A DNA stretch of 64,000 bases from Panorpa germanica (lineage: Eukaryota > Arthropoda > Insecta > Mecoptera > Panorpidae): contig OY783208.1 of the NCBI GenBank assembly GCA_963678705.1, positions 24,268,207 through 24,332,206 of the forward strand, written 5' to 3'. Each line of letters begins with the position of its first letter. Position 1 is the stretch's first letter. Positions 13,301 to 28,300 of the stretch are shown here, in pieces. Below the pieces are notes generated by a model that saw only the letters and a program-made list of their open reading frames with translations, had not been told where the DNA came from and did no database searches. The translations under genes were made by a program, and so were the position numbers.

Positions 13301-16300
13301 TGTTATTCGAGTATTTAATTACAGTTTAAATAAAATTATATTAATTAAGATAAAATAATGACAGTTAGACATAAATAAAACTTTGTTGTTTCAAATTCAA
13401 TTTAAAAAGTGAGTTTTAAGCGATCAGATACGACTTAGATTTGAATCCGAAGTGTATAAGATTCGAATACGATATTGTAGAAGTTGAGTAGTCGTTTCGA
13501 AGGCAATTCGGATCAGAAATGGAGGCAAAAGGTATTTAAGCAAATTTTAACCAAGCGATGGGTAATTCGAACTTTGTAAATGCAATCAGCCTGGATCTCA
13601 GACTGGAAGGGAACAGTAGGTATCGATAAAAATGAAAGTAAAAGTTTGCTCTCATGATAAATGATGTTAGTGCAAAACAACTCCACTCAACTTTAACTTG
13701 GCGTACTGTCGTAAGTTCTATACACTTGCATTATTATATATTTACTAACTCTTCGCCCCATTGCCTGGCAACGGGTGTGTATTACACGTTTGTTATAGAA
13801 AGAGAAACTTCTAGAGCGATGAAAATTTCTTTGGTAATCATTATTTCTTATTTGTCTAATTTTTAATAGGGTAATATCCGCTACACGTTAAATTAAAATT
13901 TAAAATATGTACAATTTTCTGGCTTTTTGTAATCTTTTCTATATTTATAGACTTTTCTCAAAAATAAAAGTTTATTTGTTTTCCACGGTTTGATGCAACT
14001 GCTTTATTACACTTTGACCATCAATGCTTTTTAGGTTTCTATGCGACCTTTTTTAAATTCATGAATATTTTTTTCTAGAAAGAATTCAGGATCTTTCAAA
14101 ACTTTTGATGCAGTTACATCCACTACACTTTAAGAAGACGAACTGCGTTGAAAAATTTAAAATATCTTAAATATTTTGGATTCTATAAGGGGTTCTAAAA
14201 ATTCATGGACACGAACAAATGTTTGTAGGGTTCTTGATTTGTATTTGACATTAAGTGTTCGGTGGATGACGACTCTCTAATTGCACTAGGTTTAGCTTTG
14301 ATGCTAAATAAGTCAAGAAGTAAATGGATGAAATCATGGTATCTTAAAAGAATCTTAATCACATGTGAATTTACTGGATTTATTTTTTGGTTAACTTTTT
14401 GTCTTCAACGTTATAAAGAAGCTACTACATTTTTGCATGTTGGAACAAGTTTTAAAACGTTTTTAAAAATAAATGAGCAGCTGTATTTGGAACTATTACA
14501 ACGTGTGACTCCTCCAATACAAAAAACGGAGGATACTAACACGAGGAAGACGCTAAATCCTGAAGAAAGTTTCCTTCTGACTTCTGACAAGTGTTCAGTT
14601 AATTCCGCTAATTTTAAATATGTTAAAACTGTCATTAATTTATTAATTAAAATTTGATTAAAAAAAGAAATAGGTTGTAGTGATACCTGATGTGAGTTCC
14701 GTCAGTTATGTGCTGGACAAGGTCTCCAATAATTTCATGTTTAATGTAGTACAGCATCCGAACTCGAAGCAACACTCTGAAAAATAAAATATAGTGAGAC
14801 TGCTGTTGAATATGAACAAAAACGTAGTCTGGTGTCAATGCATCAACACTCTAGGTCACTGTGTGTTTATGTTTCTTACTAGAACTCATTAAAAAGAGAG
14901 AAAGGTATATGTTCTTATTTGTTCTCTATGCGCATGCGTCGAAAGTGACAGCTGTCTGGATATAATAAATATTAAATATGTAAAGAAATGTCCTATGTCT
15001 TAATTTCTATAAAAGTGTACTATATCTTGATAAAGTGGGTTACTAGAACTCCTTATATGTTAGGAGATATTAACAATTAAAAAAGTCATTTTGTCTCTTT
15101 AATTATTAAAGGGATTCAACGTTGTACACATTCCAAATGCATGTGACATCACAACCGCTGCCAACCTTACAACTCATAAATCTCTGCTATATGTATTTAT
15201 ATATCAAAATATCAAATATTATTTACAGTTATTTCAAGGAACAACCAAATTTCAATATTATGTCTGCCTTAGCAGGGTTAAATAAAATAAAAACTTATTA
15301 TTCTTTGATTTGACTTGATTATTTCGACTACCAACAGCTACAAAACATTACCACAGCACTGACCTACTCAACAAATAACTGACGTTAAAATGCATTTCAC
15401 GTCATACAAATATGGCCGACCATTTCTAGCGTTAAAACTACAATTCAAACTTTTAATTGCTATATCTCCGTCAACATTTAGATATTTAATAAAATAGACA
15501 CGCCAATACACATTTATTAACATCAAGTTCCATTAACAATTCAAAAATCGACCGTTCAGTGAAAGCATATACTCATGAACGCCATAGATGTCGCTGTATT
15601 TATATTTATACATATCTACATTATTCTACATCAATATAATGTCATATTTAACAACTGTCACGTATTATCTCTAGACAGCTCTGACTTGACAACTGTCACT
15701 TTCGACGCATGCGCATAGAGAACGAATATTAAGAAGTGGCACGTTTGTATAGACTGGGCCATTTGTTGGTTTCTTTTTAAAACCGCTATTAAATCTAAAC
15801 CGGTGAATATTTTTAACGGATTGTTGCTTTTACTAAAGAGAGTACACCGCCCGATTTATTTATCAAAAATAATTTCAATTAAAACGCTGTAGTAGGACCT
15901 TTTAAACAACAATACAACAACTTACTTATTGGCATGTCTGCCTAAGTGTTTTTTATAATTATTTTCCAGGAAGATATCTCCGTCGTATTTTTCTTGTTTG
16001 CTCCAGTGGTTGGGATCCATATGGGGTGATTGTCTTGTGGTGTCTTTTGGGGGCTCTTTTGGACCTTTGCCACCCTTCTTTCCCTTGGCGTTCCGTCCTC
16101 TAGGAACTGGATTGTGCAACCCACTGTGGTTCCGAGTGATCTTGTGACTTTCTCCAGATTCGAGAGGAACTATTAAGTCCCATATGAAGCTTTTGATTTT
16201 TTCATCGCCGCGATAAAAACGCAGACAAAAAAGTAACTGGAAAATAATTAAATATATTTAATTTACATAACTTATTAAGTAATACTACTAATTAAAATGT

Positions 16301-19300
16301 TTAATGTATTACAGTTTACGTATATTTATAATTAATAATAATTTTATAATAAATTGTGTTGTGATAATGTGTAGCGCCTAAACCTCAGGCAATTCATTAT
16401 ACACGTTATGTATAGAAATTAGAAGTCGATTGGAGTAAAACTGTCGGAGATATAGAGTTTTAAGTCTTCACCTCTCTGGTCTGGTTTCGTCTTTTTGGTT
16501 GAAACTTTTAAACGCGTTTTTCTCACACTTAGCTTTTTCAGAGTCTAGCTCAAAATCTACTGCACCGATCCGCAATGAAATTTTGCACACTCTTTCTTTA
16601 CATAAATGCCGAGGTAACGCTGTCGAGTTACTTAACAGGGTGTCCTGCAGAAACTTATAAACTAATGAAATCATTTTGGTTTTTTGATTTCAAATAATCC
16701 AGTGATGAGTTATGAGGTGAGTGTTTTTGTGACGTCACCGGAGATTCGCTGTCAATGGCTCATTTCTTGATATTTATTTATGAAAATTTCATAAAATATT
16801 CTTTAAATGTTATTTTATCATGTAGTAATTATAGAAATAATTATATATTAACTGTGTCGTCAAAAAACATTATCGAAAATAGAGTATAAATTTATTATAC
16901 ACGGTCTCTATAGAATAATTACTATTAAATATATCTTAATACGTAAACTATAATATTAGTTTCAGAATTAATTGTTTTAATCAGCAAAAACCTAAAGTTT
17001 TCTCAATATTAGCATGGTACTCATCATTAAATAAGATGTTCAATTAAAATCGATGCACAAAACTTACGCCTGGTGCTTAAATACGCCTGCAGTGTGTTTG
17101 TATACAAGACAAATGTGTGAACACAAAGTTCGTGCACAATTGGTCGAAACATTAGGTCGAAGTATTTAAAATATCTATAAGTTTTGTACATCGTTTACTA
17201 ATTAGTTAAAAAGTTATATTTACTATAACTCTGGCGCAGTCCTCAACATCCTGCTCACGCCACCCTCGTCGGAATTGACTGTGTGCTAGGATTTCGCCCC
17301 AACGACCCCATCTGGAAAACGGAAGACAATATTAATTGTTAAATAAAATAATAATTACATATATTAATAATAAAAATAATTGTAATTCCTAAAAATTATA
17401 AGCTTCACTTAATTGTTTTCTTTTATATAACATATTTCACATTTTATAATTCTATTTCACAAATTTCTAAATATTTAAATAATTCACTAATTAATTTTGA
17501 ATCACATAACATAAATTTAGTAATAACAGTAAAAGTTTTAATCACATCTAATATTTCACTATTGAATTTAGATCTTTCTAAACTATAATTTATGCATTCA
17601 AATATAATATGATCCAAAGTTCCTTCTTCACCACATTGACATCTATCGTCAGATTTAATATTAATTTTGTACAGGTGAGCTGGACAGGTGAGTTTTGCAA
17701 TGATTACTTTTGATTCTGATTATAGTTGATATCATTTTGCGGGGCTCATTTCTAAACCATCTCTTCTTACTTAAATTTGGATGTAACATATAATAATCTC
17801 TTCCTTTTAACTGACTTTTGTTAATGAAATCTTGCTTTCTCAAATTGATTTATTTATGATGATGACACTTAATTATCATTCCCACTTTCTGTTTTAATTT
17901 ATGTTTTCATTTTTATAACCTCCAAAATGTGACAATCTGTCAAAACTCAGTAGGATTTATTTTTAAAAGAAGTTCAATGTCAGTTTGTCAAAAATAAAGA
18001 AGTAAAAACAATTTCTATTACTAATTGTTATTAAAAACAGCAATTTTAATTAATAGAAATTGTTTTCACTTCTTTATTTTTGACAAATTGACATTGAACT
18101 TGTTTTAAAAATAAATCCTAATGCATTTTGACAGGTTGTTACATTTTAGAGGTTTATAATATAATATAGTTTTTCCTAATTTAAAACATTGGACCTTGTA
18201 AGGTTGTAAAAAAACTAAAAAACTTAAAAAATAAATTAAATTAAAAATGGTACTGTGAATGACTACGCGTATTAAATTTAATAAAAATTTCGAATTTAAA
18301 TTATATATGAAATACAAAATTAAATTAAATTATTCCTCGTTGTTTTACAGTTTCTTCAAGGTTAAAATAAATGTTTTATGGAATTTAATGTATTATTTCT
18401 TAGATTATATATATAGATTCTTTTAATTAGTTCTTCTTTTTACTACAATAAGTTTTTGAAGATGGGTGACCATTCAACGGGTAAACTAGAAAAGCGAAAA
18501 CGATGTTCTCTTTGATTATAAAATAAATTCTCTTTTTGACACTAATTATTATTAACTAATATTTATTATTATTTCATAATTTTTGTTTTTTTAACAATAA
18601 AAACTTATTTTGTGCCGAATAATCACCGTTCCGTTTATTACGACATGCCTGAATCAACAAAATATTCCCCACTTTCAGGTGCACAAATAATTACATTTTT
18701 TGGAGCCCACGTCAAAGACACTACTTTCTTTCGAAAGCTTATAGTCTAAGGTAAAAAAGTCTACAACCGTTTTTCTTAATATTTGTTTGTTATAATGTTA
18801 CGAATTTTTTAACAACATTCCGTTTTTTCCGCGTTTTTTACTATTTGTGAATTTTTATTTTAACAACTTTGGACTTTGGCAACTTCTGGACCATGTAGTA
18901 GACACTTCAAGAAGTCATCCAGAATTTCTTCTTCATCTTAAAATGACTTAAATTAATATTAACACCGTAATATGATAAACGCATAAAAAATAAATTAACA
19001 AAAATATATTTAAAACAAAGTAATAAATCCTATCAATATACTAGCACAAAAGTTGAAACAATTTATTTTAGCAAAATCTGAAATAATTTTTAAAAAAGTT
19101 AAATCGAAAACGAAGAAGCTACATTTTACTTTCGCGATTTCAACATGGAGTTCAAAGCGATCCTCTGCATGTTACGTTTCCTGGTCCAAACTTTGATCTG
19201 ATCTTCCAATTTATACAACTCCGCTTTCTTCTTGACATAGTCCATCACACCTGGGGCACTAAATTCCGTTGTTACTTCCCTTAACTTGTCCAACTCCTCC

Positions 19301-22300
19301 TGAGCTTTAATCACCTCCTGTTGCGCCTCCTCCTCCTCAATCTCCATGTCCACGATCAGCTGCTTGGTGTCGTGAATTGTGGTGTTCAAGATCCGCAGGT
19401 TCTTGATTGCTTCGATCAGATTCTTCTTCTGGATGCTCAAGGTCAAGCTGGCGATGCCCGTCACCTTCTTCAGGCCGAAGAGATGCGTGTTCTTTTCCTC
19501 GATGGTGTTCATGTGGTCCTTGTTCTCGATGGTCAGCTGCTCAAAGTCAATTGGTCTTAAGGTCTCGCCAAGTTCTTCCTTCAGCGCGAATTGATGGTGC
19601 AGTCTGATGTATTGCGACCTCATGGTGCCAGTTCTCAGCCTTAGCTTCTCCGTGACGGATCCCACGTTCTTCAGCCACTCCTCCATGAAGTACACAAACT
19701 TCTCAGCCGGAATTCTCTGCGTCAACACGTCCACACCTTCCTGAACCACCGATTTCTCGAAATTATCCCTAGATTCTCTGGTTTCAGCGGTTCGTATGTC
19801 AATCTCCTCCGTTTGTGCCTTCAACGAGGCCTTCTTCGCAGCGGTCTTCGTCAGGAGCTCCTGGTAGACTACCTTAAGCTCTTCGATCTCTTTATCCACG
19901 ATTTCTGTCTTCTGGGAGACGTTTACACGGGGGCCCCTCTCTAATAACGATAGGGAGAGCGTCACGCTTTGTCGGGGGCCACCAGATAACGAGGAGCGCC
20001 TTCTGCCTACCTCGCTGGTTTCAGAAATGGAGGATCGTTTGATGGAAACGCGGTCTGCCTCCGACAATTGTTGCACTGAGCCCCCCACACTGGTTGCGGG
20101 GACTGTAGTCTTTGTAGCTTGGTCCAGGAATTGCACCAAACCATCTAAAGACGTTGGGTCCACGCGGCGGAGGAATTTCTCGAAGCAATCATTCTCCAGA
20201 GTGAGTTGCCAGTTTTCTTGTCGCAGTGCTTCCACTGTCTGCACCAGGTCGGTGTCCGTTAGATCATCTAACGCGTACTCATTGGTCTTGAAGCTCGACT
20301 CGCTGTACTGGTCCGGACCAGTTGACATTTTCGAAACGGTTTTAAGTATTTGGGGGTTTTTATTTATATCAGAACAGAAATATTTCAATAAAAATATTAA
20401 ATTTTGGTAATAATAGCAGTTTTTTTAAGTTATTCTTAGTGTATTGTTTTAAATTTACCGCCTACTTTTGTACATATCAAATATTATATTTAAAATATCG
20501 GTAATATAGTTTTCTATATATAGGTTTTAATCTTTGCTACTTACCCAAAAGTGAGTAATCCACGTTCAATTTTGAAGCATTCAGATCTAGCCCAACTTCC
20601 ATAGACAATTTGCTCCGTGCTGGGTTCTCCACCTCCTCTGTCTCGGGCGATGTAGTCGTCTGTGCCATCCTTTTTGTTTTTTCTTGCCAATTTGTCCTTT
20701 CTGCGTTTATGGCGACTTCCAATACCTACATAATAAATTGATTTAGAATTTCTTTGTTATCTTAATTTATATAAAACTACACCGTATGACTATCATGAAT
20801 AAATGGGCTTGTGTCCTATGTCTTAATTTCTTTAAAAGTGTACCACATATTGATAAAGTGGGTTACTAGAACTCCTTATATGTTAGGAGATATTAACAAT
20901 TAAAAAAGTCAATTTGTCTCTTTAATTATTAAAGGGATTCAACGTTGTACACATTCCAAGTGGATGTGACATCACAACCGCTGTCAACCTTACAGCTCAT
21001 AAATCTCTGCTATATGTTTTTATATATCAAAATATCAAATATTATTTACAGCTGTTTCAAGGAACAATAAAATTTCAATATTATGTCTGCCGTAACAGGG
21101 TTAAATAAAATAAAAACTTATTATTCTTTGACTTGGCTTGATTGTTTCGACTACCAACAGCTACAAAACATTACCAGAGCACTGACCTAATTAACAAATA
21201 ACTGACGTTAAAATGCATTTCACGTCATACAAATATGGCCGACCATTTCTAGCGCTAAAACTACAATTCGAGTATTTAATTGCTATATTTCCGTCAACAT
21301 TTAGATATTTAATAAAATAGACACGCCAGTACACATTTATTAACATCAATTTCAATCAAACCGACCACTAAAAAAAAGAGGACACAAGCCCATTTATATA
21401 AAACTACACCGTATGGCTATAATGAACAAATTAACCCAGCCCCTGAAACATATGTGACACATCGTACACTTTAAACTAGAAACACCTGTAACTTTATTAA
21501 AAACGTTTATCTAGTGATCCTACTTTGTTAAATTGACGTTCTTTCCACAAATTCAATCCTCTGTAAAAATTATCGCAAATGAGTCACCCCTGCCCCACCC
21601 CCTCACCATGAACAAATATATCTTCGCTCATTTACAAAAATTAATTTCAACTTACAAAATATATCTAAACAGCACAAATGGAAGAGACACCTCTTCTTAC
21701 GTATTCTTAGAGAATAAGTTTTATGATATTTTTCTATGATTATAATTTTTTGCTTTTGCCGCATTTTGTTTTTATAATTATTAAATTTAGTAATACAGTG
21801 TTATTTAAGTTGACTGACTATTAGGGGCAAAAGTTTAACTATTGCACAAAATGCAGCTTAGCAACTTCTTTTCAAAACTTGGGGATTTCTAAATTAGGTA
21901 CCAAATGCAGAAATAAGATTTTCTGCGTTCCTTGAGAAGTAAGGAGGTTGCACTCTTGTTGAAAATGATGAAAATATTGTATTTTTAATTTAAACTGAAA
22001 TGGGCTTGTGTCCTCATTTTTTAGTGGTCGCTTTTTCAATTGTTGATTGAACTTGATGTTAATAAATGTGTATTGGCGTGTCTATTTTATTAAATATCTA
22101 AATGTTGACGGAGATATAGCAATTAAAAGTTTGAATTGTAGTTTTAGCGCTAGAAATGGTCGGCCATATTTGTATGACGTGAAATGCATTTTAACGTCAG
22201 TTATTTGTTGAGTAGGTCAGTGCTGTGATAATGGTTCTGTAGCTGTTGGTAGTCAAATAATCAAGTCGAATCAAAGAATAATAAGTTTTTATTTTATTTA

Positions 22301-25300
22301 ACCCTGCTAAGGCAGACATAATATTGAAATTTTATTGTTCCTTGAAATAGCTGTAAATAATATTTGATATTTTGATATATAAATACATATAGCAGAGATT
22401 TATGAGCTGTAAGGTTGGTAACCTTACACAAGGATTGTGATGTCACATGCACTTGGAATGTGTACAACGTTGAATCCCTTTAATAATTAAAGAGACAAAA
22501 TGACTTTTTTAATTGTTAATATCTCTTAACATATAAGGAGTTCTAGTAACCCACTTTATCAATATATAGTACACTGTTATAGAAATTAAGACATAGGACA
22601 CAAGCCTATTAGATTTTCTTAAATTCATGGACATCTTTTTCTAAAACTAAATGATTTATATTTTCTAACGTAGTTTTTCAAACTGATTTCAAAAAGGTAA
22701 ATTATTTATAAATATCAATTACGGTTAGACATTAATATGCAGATATCTCGTAAACCAAAACACTTATCTAGAAATTAATTCTAAATTTAAAATCAGCATT
22801 CAAAATTATGTGAAACCCAGTTATAAAACTAAGACATTTCTTTCTTCAACTTTTGTAAAAGTAAGAAGAGTATAATAGTTTTCATATTTTTAATAAAAAT
22901 GAAAGAAAAAATTTGTTACTTTTATAACGGGATTTAACGTAATTCTGAACGCTGATTTTAAATTTGGAATTAATTTTTAGATAAGTGTTTTGGTTTACGA
23001 GATATCTGCATATTAAAAATGATTTTTAAAAATAATTTGCCTTTTTGAAATCAGAATAAAAAACTACGTTAGAAAACATACTAATAATAATTGTAGAAAA
23101 AAATGTTCATGAATTTAAATAAAGTTGCATAAAAGTCAAAATCGGGTGGATATTTAAAATGTAAAGACGCAGTTCCTTATTTTCGAGCCTACCGAACATA
23201 ACTGCATCAAAACATTTAAAGAATTGTAATTTCTTTTCTTGAAAACATTGTCCATAAAAATAAAAACGTTTTTCTAACGGAAGATTAACTCTCCTTCCAA
23301 TTGTTGATGCAGTTATGTCCGGTAGGCTCCAAAATAAAGAACTGCGTCTTTACATTTTGAATATCTACGAGATTCTGAATAAATAATATTACGCAGTAAA
23401 ACGAAATTCAAACTATAAATAGATATATCTCCGTCAATTTTTGGTTATTTAATAAAATAAAAACGCCATACGTTTAATAACCAATATTTCAATAAAGAAT
23501 TGAAAAATCGATCCATTGTCTAACATGACACAGTTTTTCACAAGACCATTATTTTTACTAATTATTATGATCATTAAAATATAAATGTAGATATTGCAAA
23601 CTCACCCCCTTCTCCGTCATCATCACTGTTATCTGGAGAAGACTCCATCTCGGACATGTCAACCACGCCCTCATCGTGGCCGTAGCGCTTGATCTGTGTT
23701 CTCCTCCTCGGCTCCGAGATAACCAAATCTTCCTTTTCGTCTTTCTCCGTGTCGTCAATTTCAGCTTTCTTCGCCCATTTCTTCCAGAAATCAGGATCGT
23801 CAATATTAATGTCCGTCCTATTGGCGGAGGACGCGAAACTCGCCTTCGAGAACGTTGACCCCTTCTCAGATTCCATTGTTATAACTTGAGTCCTCCTCGC
23901 CAGGATAACATCGATGTCTTCTTCACAGAACTTGTCACCGGCGTTGTCTTCATCCATGATAGCCCCGTAGGCCCCCTTCTTCAGGAGGTCTTCGATCTCC
24001 TTCTTCGAGAGTTGTCGATTTCCGCTGTCCTTGCCCCCCTGCGACGTGTTCATGCTCTGGAGGATAGCCTTGTCCAGGCCGAGCTTCATCGACGCCTTGT
24101 CGAACATCTCCCGTTCGTACGTGTTCCTGCAGAGGATCCTGTAGATCTTCACCATCTTCTGCTGCCCGATCCTGTGACACCTAGCTTGCGCCTGCAGGTC
24201 GTTCTGGGGGTTCCAATCACTGTCGTAGATGATCACGGTGTCCGCAGCTGTTAAGTTGATGCCCAACCCGCCAGCCTTGGTACACAACAGGAACACAAAT
24301 CGATCCGAGTCTGGTTTGGAGTACCGATCGATTGCTGCCTGGCGCAGGTTGCCACGAATCCTGCCGTCGATCCTCTCGAACGGGTACTTCTTGTACACGA
24401 GGTAGTCCTCCAGGATATCCAGGCAACGCACCATCTGACTGAAGATCAGCACACGATGTCCGTTGGCTTTCAATTTGGGCAGCAACTTGTCAATCAGGAC
24501 CATCTTCCCTGAGGAATTGATCAGCGCCTTGTAGTACGCGTCGGGATCTTCCCCGTGCGCTATCCTGTAGTCGTACTGGATCTGATCTTCCGCCCCGTTC
24601 AGCAAGTACGGGTGGATGCAACACTTCCGCAGCTCCATCATGGTGTTCATCAGGTTCGGGATGTTGGCATGCGTTGTCCCTTTCGACAGGAACGAGAAGT
24701 TGCGCTCCAGGATGCCGCGGTAATACTTCTTCTGTATGTTTGTCAACTCAACTTCCACAACGGTTTCCTCCTTGGGGGCTAGGGATTTCTCCACGTCATC
24801 CTTGAGACGACGCAGCATCATTGGCTTCAGCAACGCCTGCAGCTTTTGTACTTCTGATTCAGTCTTAAGTGCACCAAACTCCAGGAGGAACGCTTCACAG
24901 CTGGAGAACTGCGTCGGCTCCAGGAAGTTCAACAAAGAAAACAATTCGTTGACGTTGTTCTGCAGGGGGGTTCCAGACAGCAGCACCCTGTGCTCCAGGT
25001 TGAGCTGCCTGAGTCCTTCCAGCAGTTTGCAGTTTCGATTCTTCAACCGATGCGCTTCGTCGATGACGCACAACCTCCAGTTGAACATCTTCAGATCCGC
25101 GAAGTCTGTGACGATGATCTCGAACGTGGTGATCAGGACGGTGAACTTGGTGATGTCCTTGATGAAGTTGCCCCGGTCGTTCTTGTAGTACATCTCGTAC
25201 TCCTGGAGCATGTTCCTGCTGGCCGCAGACCCGTGGTAGACGATTACGTTCATGTCGGTCCAGCTTTCTATCTCGCGCTGCCAATTGGGAATCGTTGACA

Positions 25301-28300
25301 GTGGTGCTATCACTAGAAATGGGCCCCTGACACCATACTCCCACACGGAATGGATGAACGTCAAGCTCTGGATCGTCTTCCCCAGTCCCATCTCATCAGC
25401 CAGGATGCAATTCCTGTTGTTGTACCAGGAGAACGTCAACCAATTCAGCCCTTCGAGTTGGTAGGGTCGTAAAGTGTTGCCACCCTTGTACACGGGGGTT
25501 TTGTCCAGTTGCACCCAGTTCTCTGGATTGGGGCGCCGCTTGAGTTTCCATTTGTCCTTGGGTGGGATTTTCCTGTACTTCTCAAACAATTCGATCTTCA
25601 CAGGGTCCACATCTTCCTCCAGCTCCCATGTGCTGTCTTCGTACTGCAGGGACTTCCATTTCACCAGGTAGTGCTTGATGACTTCGTTGGTTTGGGGCTC
25701 CGTGTGTTCAGCGACATCCAGGATGCGGTCAACCTCCACGTAGTCAGGATTAAATGGCTCCTCGTCCAGGCTTTCGAAGATGTTCAATTGCTGCGCTTGC
25801 TTCTGTTTGAACCGCTTGAGTTTCGACGCTATCCTCTTGTCTCCCTTGTACAACTCCTCCTCAGTCTTCCACTCACAATGGAGGTACGAAAAGTTACGAT
25901 ACTTTACGAAGTATTCCTCAATGTCAATGAAAACGGGTTCCGTTTTTACGGAAGAATCGATTTTAGGTTTGATTTCTTCAACTTCTGCTTCTTCTTCTTC
26001 TTTAATCTCATCATTATCTTCTTCTTTCTTTATTTCGTTAACTTTATCTACGTCCGGTTTAACATCTTCAGTACTAGTTTCAGATTCCGTAACTTCCGGT
26101 TTCTTTTCTTTGACATCATCATCATCATCATCTTCCTTTGCGGGAGTTTCCTTCTCAACTTCTTCTTCTTTCTCTTCTTTTTTATCTTCAACTTTCGCTT
26201 CACAATCTTTATCCTCATTTTCAGAATCTACTTCTTTTTCGTCAACATTTTCCTTTTCTGCTTTTTCTTCCGCTTCCTTCACAACCTTGTCTTCAGTCTT
26301 TTCATCGTCTTCGTTGGTTTCCATTTTCTCCACAGCTTCCTCTTCCGGCGCTGATGATTCAGCTGGCGTCGCGACGTCTTCATCAACGGCGGCATCTTCC
26401 CCAGCGTCCTCCACTTCAACTTTGATGTCCTCGGTTTTAATGGGAAGTGGCACAGCTGGTTCCGGTTTGAGTTCGCGCCTTCCGATGCGCGACGACAGGA
26501 TGTAGTGGACAACCATCGAGTCCTCGTCAGTCGTGTTGATGTACACGTAGTTTGGCTTGTTCTCCTTCGCGTCGTCTTTCTCCTCCTTCTCCTTCGGATC
26601 TGGTTGAATCTTCTCCTTGGCGTTGCACTCCCTCGGTTTCGTGTCCCGCTCAGACTTCCTCTCCGGGATCGTCACCGGCATGCTGGAGTCGTCGTCAGAG
26701 AATCGAATCATGACGTCATCAACGTATTTTTTCCTGTGTGTATTTCTAGCAGATCTTCTCTTATTAGAACTGTCAGCTTCGCCATCTGGGGGTGGTGAAG
26801 GGGGCGGCGTTGTCATTAAGTCATCCGCTTCACCGTCAGACTCTGGCACGATACCGCCGCGTTTCCGTTTCCGGCCTAACGAAGCTCCCCGCGCCGCCCG
26901 GGTTTTGCCCAGTTTTAATTTCCGCCCCAAACCGCGTTTAGATTTCTTAGATGGCGTCACTGCATCTCCGTCTTCTTTTGAACTTCCCGCGTTGTCGTCG
27001 AAGGAATATTCGCTTTCTTTACGCTCGGCTTGTGCTGCAGCTGCGGCCGCTGCAGCAGCTTCTTCTAGCAGAGGTTTTATTGGTATTTTCGATACGGGAA
27101 TATCATCGAAGTCAGTGACTTCCTCGTTCAAGGACGACCCAGGTCCTGGCGTTACTTCAGACGAGACATTTGCCGCATCAGCTGAGGACGCCACTTCCCC
27201 ATCCGTCCCTGTCGTCATCGTGGTACTGGTTGACTCAACAATTGATGAATTGGGCGTTTGTTCATTTGTTTCTTCGCCATTTTCAAACGGACCGAACGAT
27301 TCGTCGGCATCCGCCTCATCGCCTGATTCGGATTTCTTCTTCTTCGCATTTTTTCGCATTTTCGGTGTCTTCGGTGTTTTAGGTTCTTTCGGTTCGCGCT
27401 TCTTTCTTTCTTTAGGCATTTTAGGTTCCTTTGGAAGTTTAGGCTCTTTTGGCAGGCGCGGTGATTTCGGTTCTCTGGGTAATTTAGGTTCTTTCAATAT
27501 TTTAGGTTCGCGCGGTTTCTTTGGCGTTCTCTTCTTCTTCTTCATTTCTGATGACGTGTCCAGTTCACTGGATTGGTCCATGTTAATTTCACTGCTGTCT
27601 GACAGCATGTCCGTCATGGCCGTGATGCCAGCCCCTGGAGTCACGCAATCCTCGGACACGGGCAACTGGGGCAGGGGGATCATCGCTGCAGCTGCTATTT
27701 TGTCAGCTTTCTTCTGGCGCGGCTTTCTCGGCTTCTGGAGACCCTTCCCCCTTCCCCTTCCTGTCGTACTCGACACTTGGGGGCTATCTATCACGGGGGA
27801 CGCAAACAGGGGGGACTGCAGAATGCATTGAGGGCCCCCGTTACACTGTTCCGTAGTTTCGTGTTGCTGCAGGATATTCAAACGTTCCTGCAGGTGCATT
27901 ATCTTCTCCTGGTTCTCAGGTGCTGGAGGCATGCAATATATCTCCTGGAGTTGCTGCTGCAGAGCAGCTCTCTCTTGATGGTGACTTATCGGTGCTTGGT
28001 ATCCCCCAGGGGTCATGTCTTGCATCATTCCAGGGTGTCCTGCCATCATCCCGCCGTGGCCCATCATGCCCATCCCGTGCCCCATCTGGAGTCCTGCAGG
28101 ACGCCCCATGGGCAACATGTTCGGGTCGTACATCTGCGTCTGGGAGTGCTGCGTCATTCCGGGATGCATTCCAGGCAACGCTTGCTGCATTGTGGGCCCC
28201 ATGGGGGCCATCGTGTTCTGCTGGATTCCCATTAGCGGTGGCGCTTTCTGGATGTTCTGGAGTGACACCGTCGGCTGTTGAATGTTCAGGTTCGAGGAAA

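Noticed and set aside
19321-19607. Plus-strand frames opposite the CFAP263-like gene
   Set aside because: Antisense to a clear coiled-coil frame; no family match.
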